Both the position numbers and the translations under genes were made by a program. A stretch of 64,000 bases of DNA from DATDFB01 sp035276475 (GTDB lineage: Bacteria; Acidobacteriota; Thermoanaerobaculia; Gp7-AA8), in NCBI GenBank assembly GCA_035276475.1, contig DATELQ010000004.1, forward strand, positions 1 to 64,000, read 5' to 3'. The notes below the pieces were generated by a model. It did not search any database, was not told where the DNA came from, and saw only the letters and a program-made list of their open reading frames with translations. Of the stretch, positions 52,639 to 61,402 are shown piece after piece; positions within the stretch are counted from its first letter, which is position 1; each line of letters starts with the position of its first letter.

Positions 52639-53712
52639 TCACTCTTTCGGAGCGCTTCTCTCCCCCGGCTGCAACGGCAGCCCCACGTCCCCGTAGTCGC
52701 GCATGAACACCATCAGCCCGTAGACGGGCGTGTTGTGCTCGAACCCCGCCACGAGCTGGTCGTTGTAGCGGTCGATGAAAAAGTCGAACGGGTCGTGCGG
52801 GTCGGTGTCCGTGACCTCCATGTCCGCGTCGAGCATCAAGAGCTTCCCCATCCGCAGCGTGCCGTGCCGGTAGTACATGACGTTCTTCTCGTTCGGGTAC
52901 GGCGGCGCCAGATCCGCTAAATGCATCCCGGCGTCGAAGACCTGCACGAGCTCACTCCCCTCGATGTGCACGTCGCTCAAGTGCGCGTCGATCTGCGGCG
53001 GCGGAAGGATCTTCGTCGGCTCCAGCAGCAGATCGTTCTTCTCCGCCTGCACCCCCTTCGCCTTGCTGAGGTCGAGCATCTTTTCCATGCTCAGGCCGAG
53101 GGCCTTGAGGAGTCCGAGGCCGTTGATGCCGCAGATGTCGAGCTTCGTCGGATGGATGCGGATGCGGCCGTCCGGCGTCGCCGAGACGTCGCCGTACATC
53201 GTGAACGGAATGTCGACGCCCTTGTGCATGATGCCGGACTGGATGAGCTGACCACCCTCCGGCACGACGTGGAGATTCTTGAGCGGCGCGCCGTCGTAGC
53301 CGAAGACGTAGCGGTTCATGAGCTGATCGAGCCCGACCGAGTCCATGCCGATCTTCGCCTTGTCGATCTTGACGACGAACTCGGTCTTGTTGTCGAAGTT
53401 GACCGGCTTCCCCGCCGCCTTCGACACGAACTGCCCGCGCAGCGAGTGGATGTGCATGACGGTGGTGGCGTCGATGTGGAAGTCGACGCCGCGCATCATG
53501 GCCTCGACCGGCGCCTTCGACTGCGCCTCCGTCGGCGTCGGGATGTCCTGCGACCCGATCTCCGGAATCCGCGACGGCGGCGGCTCCGGCAGCTTCACCG
53601 CGGGCATGCCTTTGCGCAGGCAGCAGCAGGCGGGAAGGAGGAGAAGGGAGAGGAGGATGGCGATGGCGGCGGCGACGAGGGTAATGGGCTTCCACGGTAG
53701 CGTTCGTGGCAT
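52639..53712 (-). CDS. Exported hypothetical protein, probable lipoprotein (357 aa)
   Basis: N-terminal membrane segment ITLVAAAIAILLSLLLLPACCC with three adjacent cysteines; LPAC fits a lipobox. A Pro-rich linker precedes a beta-rich domain of about 290 residues with DFHIDATTVMHIHSLRGQFV and VDIPFTMYGDVSA, which alternates strands as in AsmA- or tubular lipid-binding-like folds, but I cannot name a family. It ends 10 bp after the cold-shock gene on the other strand. The 5' side faces the octamer repeat hairpin. Confidence 0.7.
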   Translation of the reverse strand: MPRTLPWKPITLVAAAIAILLSLLLLPACCCLRKGMPAVKLPEPPPSRIPEIGSQDIPTPTEAQSKAPVEAMMRGVDFHIDATTVMHIHSLRGQFVSKAAGKPVNFDNKTEFVVKIDKAKIGMDSVGLDQLMNRYVFGYDGAPLKNLHVVPEGGQLIQSGIMHKGVDIPFTMYGDVSATPDGRIRIHPTKLDICGINGLGLLKALGLSMEKMLDLSKAKGVQAEKNDLLLEPTKILPPPQIDAHLSDVHIEGSELVQVFDAGMHLADLAPPYPNEKNVMYYRHGTLRMGKLLMLDADMEVTDTDPHDPFDFFIDRYNDQLVAGFEHNTPVYGLMVFMRDYGDVGLPLQPGERSAPKE

Positions 53713-53758
53713 GCGGGGTGAGCAGTTTCACGAGTCGGGCCAGCGGTTCTTCGTTCTT

Positions 53759-53843
53759 GGTTCTTAGGTTCTTAGGTTCTTAGGTTTGTCCCGCCAATAA
53801 CCTAAGAACCTAACAACCTAAGAACCTAACAACCCAAGAACCC
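53759..53843. repeat. Octamer tandem repeats forming a long hairpin in a divergent promoter region
   Basis: Three and a half copies of GGTTCTTA (53759-53786) face an inverted run built from AACCTAAGAACCTAAC units (53799-53843). The two 28-nt arms are reverse complements with a single mismatch, around a 12-nt spacer that contains CCCGCC. The element fills most of the 144 bp between the divergent genes at 53712 and 53857. Such low-GC tandem octamers are prone to slippage. Confidence 0.85.
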
Positions 53844-53856
53844 GTAACATCTCCCC

Positions 53857-54573
53857 GTGATCGAAGTCATCAACCTCACAAAAAACTACGAAGCCCTCCT
53901 CGCCGTCGACCACCTCTCCTTCTCCGTCAAGCGCGGCGAGGTCCTCGGGTTGGTCGGGCCGAACGGCGCGGGGAAGACCACCACCCTGCGCGCGTTGGCC
54001 GGTATCCATCCGCCGACCGAGGGGCAGATTCGGATCTGCGGGGCGGACCTGCGGGAGGCGCCCGTTGACGCCAAGAAGCACCTCGCCTTCATGCCCGACG
54101 AGCCGCGGCTCTTCGACTACTTGACCGTCGAGGAGCACCTCCAATTCGTCGCGCGCATCTACGGCGTCGCCGACTTCCGCGAGCAGATGGAGCCGCTCCT
54201 CGCGGAGCTCGAGCTCGCCGACAAGCGCCGCGCCCTCCCCTCGGAGCTCTCGCGCGGCATGAAGCAGAAGCTCATGATCGCCTGCGGCTTCATCCACGCC
54301 CCCGACGTCCTGATCTTCGACGAGCCCTTGACCGGCCTCGACCCCCTCGGCATCCGGCGCATGAAAGAGTCGATCGTCAAGCGCGCCCAGGACGGCGCCT
54401 CCGTCATCTTGAGCTCCCACCTCCTCTACCTCGTCGAGGAGCTCTGCGACACCGTCCTCATCATCAACCACGGCAAGCGCGCCGCGTACGGCACCATCGA
54501 AGACCTGAAGTGGCAGATCGGGCGCGACGCCTCGCTCGAGGATGCGTTCCTGAAAATCACGGAGACCGCGTGA
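53857..54573 (+). CDS. ABC transporter ATP-binding protein (238 aa)
   Basis: ATPase of an exporter: Walker A GPNGAGKTTTLRAL, signature LSRGMKQKLMIACG (variant of LSGGQ), Walker B VLIFDEPLTGLDP, H-loop LSSHLLYLVE. Paired with a large permease directly downstream (GTGA overlap). Close in type to multidrug or lantibiotic-type ABC-2 exporters. GTG start at 53857, immediately after the repeat hairpin, so transcription or translation could be influenced by that structure. Confidence 0.92.
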   Translation: MIEVINLTKNYEALLAVDHLSFSVKRGEVLGLVGPNGAGKTTTLRALAGIHPPTEGQIRICGADLREAPVDAKKHLAFMPDEPRLFDYLTVEEHLQFVARIYGVADFREQMEPLLAELELADKRRALPSELSRGMKQKLMIACGFIHAPDVLIFDEPLTGLDPLGIRRMKESIVKRAQDGASVILSSHLLYLVEELCDTVLIINHGKRAAYGTIEDLKWQIGRDASLEDAFLKITETA

Positions 54574-56279
54574 TCGTCGCCCGCGCCTTCGTCGAGCTCG
54601 CGGTACGCTCCTTCCGCAACCGCATCGTGTCGCGCGTGAAGCGGATGAAAGACCCGCGCTATGCGGTGGGCGCGCTCTTCGGCCTCCTCTACTTCGGCTG
54701 GATCTTCTTCCGCAACCGCGCCGGCTCGGCGCGCTTCTTCGGCGCCGCCGGGCCGGCCAGCGAGCTGCGCCTCGACGCCGTCTCCGCCGTCGTCCTCTTC
54801 ATCATGCTCTTCGCCTGGGCGCTGCCGGGTGACTCCGGCGGCCTCGAGTTCAGCGAGGCGGAGATCGCGTTCCTCTTCCCCGCGCCGCTGCGGCGCCGCG
54901 ACCTGCTCCTCTACAAGATCATCCGCCAGCAGCCGCAGGTGCTGATGAGCGTTCTCGTCTTCACGTTCTTCGGCGCCACGCGCTCGAAGTTCATCGGCCT
55001 CTGGATCGCCTTCAGCGTGATGTCGATCTACATGATGCTCGTCGCGCTCGGGCGCGCGCGGCTGCGGCTGATGGGGATCAACTTCCTGGTGCGGCTCATC
55101 GCTGTCCTGGCCATCGCCTTCGGCATCGCCGCCGTCGCCTTCTTCGCCGTCAAAGGGACGCGGCTCGACCTCGTCCACGTCACGCGCGACGTGCGCATGG
55201 CGCGGATCGACACCATCTTCCACATCCCTGCGATTGCGGCGATTCTCTTCCTCCCGAAGCTCTACGCCGGCGCGGTCTTCCCGCCGTCGCTCCTGACGCT
55301 GGCGACGTCGTCGCTCGCTCTCCTCCTCATCGGCGCGCTCTTTTTCGTCATCGCCGACCGCCTCAACGTCTCGTTCGAGGAAGGATCGCTGGTGCGCGCG
55401 CAGCGGCGCAACGAGCGGCTGCAGCAGATGCGCGAGCGCCGCGGCGGCCGCTACGTGATGTTCAAGCGCGCCCGCGCGCCGTTCCGCCTCGCGCCGACCG
55501 GAAGGCCGGAGACCGCCATCGTCTGGAAGAACACGGTGGCCACGGTGCGGATGTCGCTGGCGTGGATCATCATCATCGTCATCGTCTTCGCGGTGCTGGT
55601 CGTCAACGCCGCCTTCATGTCGCCCGTCGCGCGCAGCGCCGTCGGCGTCACGTTCCTGATGCTCACTTGCCTGATGCCGTTCATCGGCCCGAACATCTTC
55701 ACGAACGATCTCCGCCTCGACCTGCCGCGGCTCGAGGTGCTGAAGAGCTATCCGCTGTCGGGGGAGGGAATCGTGGCGGCGGAGGTGGCGGCGCCGCTGG
55801 TCATCATCGCGGCGCTGGAGCTGACGACGATCGGCTGCGCCTGGGCGATCCTGGCCACGTCCGCGAGCAAGATGACGGAGATCGTCGGCGCGGAGTTCGC
55901 CGTGGTGGCGCTGCTGCTGGCGGTGCCGGTCGTGGCGCTGCAGCTCCTCATCCGCAACGCCGTCCCGATCATCTTTCCGGCTTGGGCGGTCCGGACGAAG
56001 GAAGATCCGCGCGGCTTCGTCATCACCGGGCAGCGGCTGCTGCTGGTGCTCGGCAACCTGGTCGTGCTCGGCCTGGCGCTCGTCCCGGCCGCGCTCGTCT
56101 TCGCCCCCTCGGCGTACATCGCCATCAAGTTTTTCCACGGCAACGCCATCTTCATGGCCGTCATGACGGCGCCCGCCATCGTGGTGATCTGCGGGGAGGT
56201 CTGGCTCGGCGTTCGCTTCCTCGGGTCGCGGTTCGAGGCGCTCGACGTGTCGCAGGAATTCGACACGATTGCCGTGTAA
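54570..56279 (+). CDS. ABC-exporter permease (569 aa)
   Basis: About twelve hydrophobic helices and no ATPase motifs; RMKDPRYAVGALFGLLYFGWIFF at the N-terminus and FLFPAPLRRRDLLLYK (ABC-2-like 'membrane exporter' signature) near residue 105. The GTG start overlaps the ATPase stop. It likely exports an unknown substrate with the upstream ATPase. Its last nine codons, encoding QEFDTIAV and stop, recur at 56522-56548 with only synonymous differences. Confidence 0.85.
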   Translation: MIVARAFVELAVRSFRNRIVSRVKRMKDPRYAVGALFGLLYFGWIFFRNRAGSARFFGAAGPASELRLDAVSAVVLFIMLFAWALPGDSGGLEFSEAEIAFLFPAPLRRRDLLLYKIIRQQPQVLMSVLVFTFFGATRSKFIGLWIAFSVMSIYMMLVALGRARLRLMGINFLVRLIAVLAIAFGIAAVAFFAVKGTRLDLVHVTRDVRMARIDTIFHIPAIAAILFLPKLYAGAVFPPSLLTLATSSLALLLIGALFFVIADRLNVSFEEGSLVRAQRRNERLQQMRERRGGRYVMFKRARAPFRLAPTGRPETAIVWKNTVATVRMSLAWIIIIVIVFAVLVVNAAFMSPVARSAVGVTFLMLTCLMPFIGPNIFTNDLRLDLPRLEVLKSYPLSGEGIVAAEVAAPLVIIAALELTTIGCAWAILATSASKMTEIVGAEFAVVALLLAVPVVALQLLIRNAVPIIFPAWAVRTKEDPRGFVITGQRLLLVLGNLVVLGLALVPAALVFAPSAYIAIKFFHGNAIFMAVMTAPAIVVICGEVWLGVRFLGSRFEALDVSQEFDTIAV

Positions 56280-56287
56280 CGGCGCAC

Positions 56288-56493
56288 GCCGGCAAGCTCA
56301 CGGCAGACGCTGACAAGCTCACTTAACCCGCTGACAATCTCACTTAACTAGCTGAGAATCTCTCTTAACTAGCTGAGAATCTCTCTTAACTAGCTGAGAA
56401 TCTCTCTTAACTAGCCGAGAATCTCTCTTAACTTGCTGAGAATCTCTCTTAGTTTGCTGAGATTGCCAGCTAGCTAAGTGAGATTGTCAGCGG
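56288..56493. repeat. 21-bp tandem repeat array with inverted end
   Basis: Nine consecutive 21-bp units run from 56288 to 56476. The central ones are identical (GCTGAGAATCTCTCTTAACTA at 56351-56413 three times in a row, longer than 20 bases so given by position), the outer ones diverge. Each central unit contains the small palindrome GAGA-A-TCTC. The segment 56475-56493 is the exact inverted copy of 56328-56346. The period equals two turns of B-DNA. The array is non-coding and lower in GC than its surroundings. Confidence 0.9.
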
Positions 56494-56521
56494 ATTTGCT
56501 TCCTCCGCAGGCCGTGCCGGC

Positions 56522-56549
56522 CAGGAATTCGACACCATCGCTGTATAAT
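56522..56549 (+). promoter_or_regulatory. Relic permease end and -10 element of the lyase gene
   Basis: Positions 56522-56548 repeat the last nine codons of the permease (56253-56279); 23 of 27 bases match and all four differences are at third codon positions. The TAA stop of this relic falls within TATAAT (56544-56549), a consensus -10 element 13 nt before the lyase GTG. No good -35 element is evident, which may point to activator dependence on the adjacent repeat array. Confidence 0.65.
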
Positions 56550-56562
56550 TATTAGCAGCTAA

Positions 56563-58740
56563 GTGAAGCGTCTCCTCGTTCTCCTTGTCCTCGGCGTAAC
56601 CCCTGCCCTGTTCGCCTCCGTCGGCACAGTCCGGCAGAACTTTCTCGACTACTACGCGGCCGCCGGCGCCGACCGCAGCGCCCCGCGCATGGCCGACGCG
56701 CTGGGCACGCTCGAGGCGCAGACGCGCGACGCCACCGCCCCCGGCTTCCTCCTCGCGGACGGCACGTGGAGCGACATCGACTACAAAGAAACGCCGAGCG
56801 GCGCGTGGTCGCCGTGGGACCACTTCCGCCGCCTGACCACGATGGCCAAGGCGTACCGAACGCCCGGCCAGCGCTACTACAACGACGAGACCCTGCGGCA
56901 GCAGATCGAGGCCGCGCTCGGCCAGGTGCCGTCGTTCTACGGCAAGACCACGCTGCCGGTCGGCAACTGGTGGTTCTGGACCCTCGGCGCGCCGCTCGAC
57001 CTGGGGCCGACGCTCGTCCTGATGCGCGGCAGCGTCTCGCAAAAGATCTTCGACGACTGCGTGGCCACGCTGCAGGTGCACATCGGCACGTCGCCCACCG
57101 CGAAGGGCCTGGTCGGACCGACGCCCGTCGGCGAGAACCTCGTCTGGTCGTGCTTCACGCACCTCTGTCTCGCCCTGGCGCGCGACGACGCCGCGATGCT
57201 CGCCGCCGTCGGCAGCGCCCTCGGCACTGCCTGCACGACAACGGCAGGCGACGGCATCCAGGTCGACTCCTCGTTCCACCAGCACGGCCCGCAGCTCTAC
57301 ACCGGCGGCTACGGCGGCTCGTTCGCCTACGACGTCTCGCGCCTCGTGCTGCTGCTGCGCAACAGCGAGTTCGCGCCGGCGCCGGCGGCGCTCAACAGCT
57401 TCGCCAACTACGTCGCCGACGGCATCGCCTGGTCGCTCTACGGCCCCTATTTCGACGTCTCGGTCGTCGGCCGCGAGGTGGCGCGCTCGTCGACGAGCGG
57501 CATCAACGGCGTGGCCGCGCTGCTGCAGGCGTCGACGTTCAACTCGACCCGCAACGCCGAGATCAAGAGCGCCGCCGCGGCCGCGCTCCAGTCGTGGCGC
57601 TGGCCGCTCTCTCCAGAGCTCGCCGCGCTGGCGACGCAGACAACGACGAATGCAGCATGGCCCACCGGCCACCAGCACTACTACACCTCCGACTACACGG
57701 TGCACCGCCGCCCCACTTGGTTCGCCTCGGTGAAGATGTTCTCCGCGCGCACGAAGTCGGGCGAGAACACGAACGGCGAGAATCTCCTCGGTTCGCGCCA
57801 GTCCGACGGCCGCTTCTACCTCGTCATGAACGGCGACGAGTACTTCGGCAACGACAGCTGGCCCGCGCTCGACTGGACGCGCCTCCCCGGCATCACCGTC
57901 GAGCAGAAGGCCGACGCGGCGGACGACCAGTACGGCTACGGCACGCGCCTCTTCGCCGGCGGCACGGGCGACGGAAGGAACGGCCTGTCGGCGATGGAGC
58001 TCGCGCCGGTCAACTCGGCGCTGACGGCGAGGAAGAGCTGGTTTTTCTTCGACGACACGATCGTGTTCCTCACAAACAGCATCACGTCCCCGTCCTCTTA
58101 CAGAGTGGAGACGATCATCAACCAGTGGCCGCTGCACGGCAGCGTCACGCGAAACGGCAACTGGCTCGCCGCCGACAACGTCGGCTACTACGTCTACCCG
58201 CAGGCGGCGGCGCTGAACGTCTCGACCGCCCCGCGCACCGGCACCTGGGCCGCCCTCGGCGGCTCGACCGACACGACGCCGCGCACGCAGACGTTCCTCA
58301 CGCTCTGGCTCGACCACGGCGCGACTCCGACGAACGCCGACGCCGCGTACGCGATCGTCCCAGGCGCGAGCGTCGCGACGATGTCATCGTTCCTCCCGCC
58401 GACGATCCTCGCCAACAACGCCAACGTCTCCGCCGTGACGAGCGGCTCGACGACGGCGATCGTCTTCTGGTCGCCGCGCGCGAGCGTCGCCGGCTACACC
58501 GCAGACGCCGCCAGCGTCGTCTACGCGACGACCACCGGAAGCGCGCTGCAGCTCGCCGCCGCCGACCCGACGAACGGCACCGGCGTCTTCCACGTGACCG
58601 TCCCCGGCCGCTGGCTCACGACCGACGTGCCGTCGACGTTCGACGGCCACGGCACGACGCTGACGCTCCCCCGCGGCGGCGCCACGACGCGCGTGACGCT
58701 CAGTCCGCCGCCGGCGCGGCGAAGGGCGGCGGGAAAATGA
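56563..58740 (+). CDS. Exported polysaccharide lyase family 8 protein (725 aa)
   Basis: Signal peptide (1-18) followed by the (alpha/alpha) toroid of PL8 (about 25-360) and a beta-sandwich C-terminal region (about 370-720). Family residues are visible: NWWFWTLGAP, the catalytic asparagine in VGENLVW (Asn192), His241 and Tyr250 in FHQHGPQLYTGGYGG. PL8 enzymes cleave uronic-acid polymers such as hyaluronate, chondroitin or xanthan by beta-elimination outside the cell. The length is usual. It is preceded by a phased repeat array and a TATAAT element and is not in a typical polysaccharide locus with TonB receptors. Confidence 0.88.
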   Translation: MKRLLVLLVLGVTPALFASVGTVRQNFLDYYAAAGADRSAPRMADALGTLEAQTRDATAPGFLLADGTWSDIDYKETPSGAWSPWDHFRRLTTMAKAYRTPGQRYYNDETLRQQIEAALGQVPSFYGKTTLPVGNWWFWTLGAPLDLGPTLVLMRGSVSQKIFDDCVATLQVHIGTSPTAKGLVGPTPVGENLVWSCFTHLCLALARDDAAMLAAVGSALGTACTTTAGDGIQVDSSFHQHGPQLYTGGYGGSFAYDVSRLVLLLRNSEFAPAPAALNSFANYVADGIAWSLYGPYFDVSVVGREVARSSTSGINGVAALLQASTFNSTRNAEIKSAAAAALQSWRWPLSPELAALATQTTTNAAWPTGHQHYYTSDYTVHRRPTWFASVKMFSARTKSGENTNGENLLGSRQSDGRFYLVMNGDEYFGNDSWPALDWTRLPGITVEQKADAADDQYGYGTRLFAGGTGDGRNGLSAMELAPVNSALTARKSWFFFDDTIVFLTNSITSPSSYRVETIINQWPLHGSVTRNGNWLAADNVGYYVYPQAAALNVSTAPRTGTWAALGGSTDTTPRTQTFLTLWLDHGATPTNADAAYAIVPGASVATMSSFLPPTILANNANVSAVTSGSTTAIVFWSPRASVAGYTADAASVVYATTTGSALQLAAADPTNGTGVFHVTVPGRWLTTDVPSTFDGHGTTLTLPRGGATTRVTLSPPPARRRAAGK

Positions 58741-58914
58741 GCGCCGATCGAGACAGGTATGGATTGAGCAACGACACTGTTGCGGCGTTGTTTATGGAAT
58801 GTAATGGTTTCAGTAACTTCAACAACGACCTTAAACTAGGCTTATCATTCGCGCGTACTCCTGTCATGCTTGCGCCACTGGTGACGCACTGCAAACTGCC
58901 GAAAGGGGGCGCTC
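58741..58914 (+). other. AT-richer intergenic region ahead of the I9-like gene
   Basis: This 174-bp stretch has no coding frame I trust and a lower GC content than the genes around it. It contains GCAAC-N6-GTTGC (58769-58785 region), several TTATC/TAAAC-type stretches and TATCAT near 58842 that could be a -10 element. It probably holds the promoter of the 97-aa gene. No terminator with a T-run is visible for the lyase gene. Confidence 0.5.
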
Positions 58915-59208
58915 ATGCAAGCTACGGCGACCGTTCCGGAGCTTAGCCGCCGGCTTGGTGCCAATGCGCGCTCGCTGGTGCGGACATCGCCGGCCAACGC
59001 TCGCGTGACGGCGGCAGTCGTGCTCCTCCCGCATGCGCCTGTAAAGGAGATCATCGCGCTCCTGCAGAAGGCTGGCTGCGAAATGCTCTATCGCGTCGAT
59101 TCGCAGCACCTCCTCGGCGTCGACGCACCGGTCGGCCTGCTCGACCGTCTGGCGCGCCTCGACGGCGTCACGTACGTCGAAGTCGAATACTCGCTTCAGC
59201 CTTCCTGA
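58915..59208 (+). CDS. Stand-alone subtilisin-propeptide (I9)-like protein (97 aa)
   Basis: Residues about 30-93 read like an inhibitor I9 / subtilisin prodomain: VVLLPHAPVKEIIALLQKAG, LYRVDSQHLLGVDA and RLARLDGVTYVEVEYSL, matching the two-helix, four-strand ferredoxin-like fold whose C-terminus enters the protease active site. There is no signal peptide and no protease domain. The neighbouring convergent gene encodes a subtilase without a secretion signal, overlapping by 13 bp. The likely role is a trans-acting foldase or inhibitor. Start: AAGGGGG 6 nt before the ATG. Confidence 0.7.
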   Translation: MQATATVPELSRRLGANARSLVRTSPANARVTAAVVLLPHAPVKEIIALLQKAGCEMLYRVDSQHLLGVDAPVGLLDRLARLDGVTYVEVEYSLQPS

Positions 59209-61013
59209 AGAAAGTCCTCCAGCGCAATCGTCTTCTCGCCGGCCGGCGTCAGCTCGAGCGCCTGCTTCACATTCAGCGACCCGAAGCCATAGGCCGCATC
59301 CGGTTTCTCCGGCGGATCGCTCGACGCACGCAGAATCGAACGGATCACCCAACTGGTGAGCTCGGGGTTCTTCTGGAGCATCAGCGCGATCACGCCGGCC
59401 ACGATCGGCGTGGCCATGCTCGTGCCGGACATCCTGAGCCGCACGCCCTTTTCGGGCGTGCCCTTCGCCTTGGTCGAGACGATGCCGGAGCCCGGCGCCA
59501 CGAGATCGGGCTTCGTTCGTCCGTCCCGCGTGCCGCCGCGCGAGCTGTTGGGCGAGACCATCTTCGCAGCGCGATTGAGGTTGCCGACGGCCACGCAACG
59601 ATGTGACGTGGCCGGCGTCGTCGTCGACCGGCGCGTGTCGCCGTCCGTCCCTTCGCCGATGAACTCCGGCTGGCTGTAACCCTTCCCGGAGCGCTCCACC
59701 CAGGCGTCGACCGTCCCGTGCCGCACGCGATCGGCGATCAAACCGATTCTCCAGGTGCCGGCGCTGGCGTCGCCGGAAATGCGGATGCGGATCCGCGCTT
59801 CGCCGTTTTCAGGCGCGAAGCGGACGGAATCGATTTCGACGTCGACGTCGCACTTCGTCGTCAACACCTTCTCATAGGGCGCACGAACTTCATCCAGCGG
59901 CGGGTGCTTCTTATTTTCGTGCGGGCATTGCACGACGACACCCATTTGATCGACGGCCGAATACCAGATCTCCACGATCGTCGGCGCGGATTTGGCGTGG
60001 TCGGGGGCAATCCTCAGCTGCAGCTCCCTCCGCTGGCCCTCTGTGAATTTCAACGTCGCGTGCTGCGCCGGCTGATGCTGATTGCCGGCGGCGACGGCGG
60101 CGGCGTAGCCGCCGCTGGTGAGGTGGCTGTCGATGGTGCGCTCGAGAATCGACTCGCCGTCGTGCGCGCCGAGGTTCTGTCCGAGGCTCATGTTGATGAC
60201 GCAGGGGCGCCCCTTTTCCAGTGCTTTGGAAAAGATGTACGCGACCGCCGCCGTCAAATTCGTCGAATTCGTCAGCGTAACGTTCCGGTCCTCTTTCCGG
60301 GCCGCCACGAAAATGATATCGGCGTGCGGCGCGACGCCCACATAGGAACCGCCTTCGCGGCCGCCGGACGATCCGGAACGGCCATTGCCCGCCGCAATCC
60401 CGGTCACATGCGTTCCATGCTCCTGGGACTGATGCCGCACGACTTTCTCCGGGTCGGTCAAGGCCTCCGTCAAATACTTGTTGGTGTACTCGACGCCGCC
60501 GAATTGGTGCTCCGGATCCTCGAATTCGGGATCCTCCGCTTCTCTCTTCAGCGTCTGGTCCCACAAATAGAGAATGCGCGAGCTGTCGCCGTCGATGAAA
60601 TCGGGCTGCCGCCAATCGAGACCATCGTCGATGATGCCGATGATCACGCCGCGGCCGCGGTTTTTCTGGTCGATCTCCGGAATGTCCGGAATGCCGAGGG
60701 CGGGAATGGTCTCGTCGAGGGCAAACGCGATCGGCGCCCCTCGCTCGAAGTAGCTCACTTCCGGCGCATCGTGGAGCGCGTCGATCTCCGGCAGCGCGAG
60801 ATAGGCCGCCCACGTCTGTGGGGCGACGCGCATGCGAGGCTTGCCTTGCAAGGCCTTCGGCAGTTCCTCGCCGCGCAGCACCACGAGCAGCGGAACGAGC
60901 ATCTCCTGTAAGGAGCCGTCGGCTGCCAGGCTGCCGACGAGACCGCTCGCTTCGTTCGAATGCCACTCGCGCATGAGGCGCCGAATCTCGGGATCCGCTT
61001 TCGAATATCGCAT
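59196..61013 (-). CDS. Intracellular CspA-like subtilase, peptidase S8 (605 aa)
   Basis: Catalytic triad is intact: Asp129 in GIIDDGLDW, His199 in EHGTHVTGIAAGNG, Ser532 in GTSMATPIVAG, with oxyanion Asn311 in AAGN. An insert of about 200 residues between Asn311 and Ser532 includes a jelly-roll-like domain, and FIDGDSSRILYLWDQT is the signature of the clostridial CspABC-like group. There is no signal peptide; the N-terminal 100 residues include a prodomain-like stretch ending in APEVSYFERG. Start ATG 61013 is fixed by GAGGAG 7 nt upstream. It is the last gene of a four-gene operon. Confidence 0.9.
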   Translation of the reverse strand: MRYSKADPEIRRLMREWHSNEASGLVGSLAADGSLQEMLVPLLVVLRGEELPKALQGKPRMRVAPQTWAAYLALPEIDALHDAPEVSYFERGAPIAFALDETIPALGIPDIPEIDQKNRGRGVIIGIIDDGLDWRQPDFIDGDSSRILYLWDQTLKREAEDPEFEDPEHQFGGVEYTNKYLTEALTDPEKVVRHQSQEHGTHVTGIAAGNGRSGSSGGREGGSYVGVAPHADIIFVAARKEDRNVTLTNSTNLTAAVAYIFSKALEKGRPCVINMSLGQNLGAHDGESILERTIDSHLTSGGYAAAVAAGNQHQPAQHATLKFTEGQRRELQLRIAPDHAKSAPTIVEIWYSAVDQMGVVVQCPHENKKHPPLDEVRAPYEKVLTTKCDVDVEIDSVRFAPENGEARIRIRISGDASAGTWRIGLIADRVRHGTVDAWVERSGKGYSQPEFIGEGTDGDTRRSTTTPATSHRCVAVGNLNRAAKMVSPNSSRGGTRDGRTKPDLVAPGSGIVSTKAKGTPEKGVRLRMSGTSMATPIVAGVIALMLQKNPELTSWVIRSILRASSDPPEKPDAAYGFGSLNVKQALELTPAGEKTIALEDFLQEG

Positions 61014-61024
61014 CGTCGTTCTCC

Positions 61025-61402
61025 TCAAGAGCCGATGGAGAGCCAAATCGTTTGCCGGTACCAGGCAAAGTGAAAATGCTGGAGGAAGTCCCTTCCCAGA
61101 ATGTTGGCGTTCAACCTCGCAAAGCCGCCCACGATCGAAACGAAAAACGGTGCGGCACCGAGGTGAAGGAGGCACGGCGCGTAGTGCAGCACGGAGCCGG
61201 CCGGCGTCTTCAAAAACGGGGTCTTCGCTGCTTTTTCGACGTCGTATCCGAGGGCGGAGGCCAACGAGTCGTCGACGAGCGTGTGCGAGCTGCCGGTGTC
61301 GATGCTAAACACCGCCGGCAGGAACCGCCCCGATGGGCCGGCCACGGAAAGGACGATCCTCGGCTCAGTTTCGCTGCGCGATTGGAACGTGAGCGCAGTC
61401 AT
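61025..61402 (-). CDS. Retropepsin-like aspartic protease (125 aa)
   Basis: One-lobe aspartic protease: the active-site FSIDTGSSHTLVDDSLA (Asp35) and the second-half signature NILGRDFLQHFHF typical of clan AA retropepsins, which act as dimers. No signal or membrane helix, so it is cytoplasmic. Related single-domain proteins often lie beside DUF5678 proteins, as here. ATG 61402 overlaps the preceding stop by 4 nt (ATGA). It may cleave and activate the adjacent subtilase or another operon product. Confidence 0.85.
   Translation of the reverse strand: MTALTFQSRSETEPRIVLSVAGPSGRFLPAVFSIDTGSSHTLVDDSLASALGYDVEKAAKTPFLKTPAGSVLHYAPCLLHLGAAPFFVSIVGGFARLNANILGRDFLQHFHFAWYRQTIWLSIGS

Noticed and set aside
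56288..56476. CRISPR array
   Set aside because: Units follow each other without spacers and no cas gene is present.
58741..58914. tRNA or small RNA gene in the AT-richer gap
   Set aside because: Short inverted repeats are present but no cloverleaf, T-loop or terminator T-run could be assembled.
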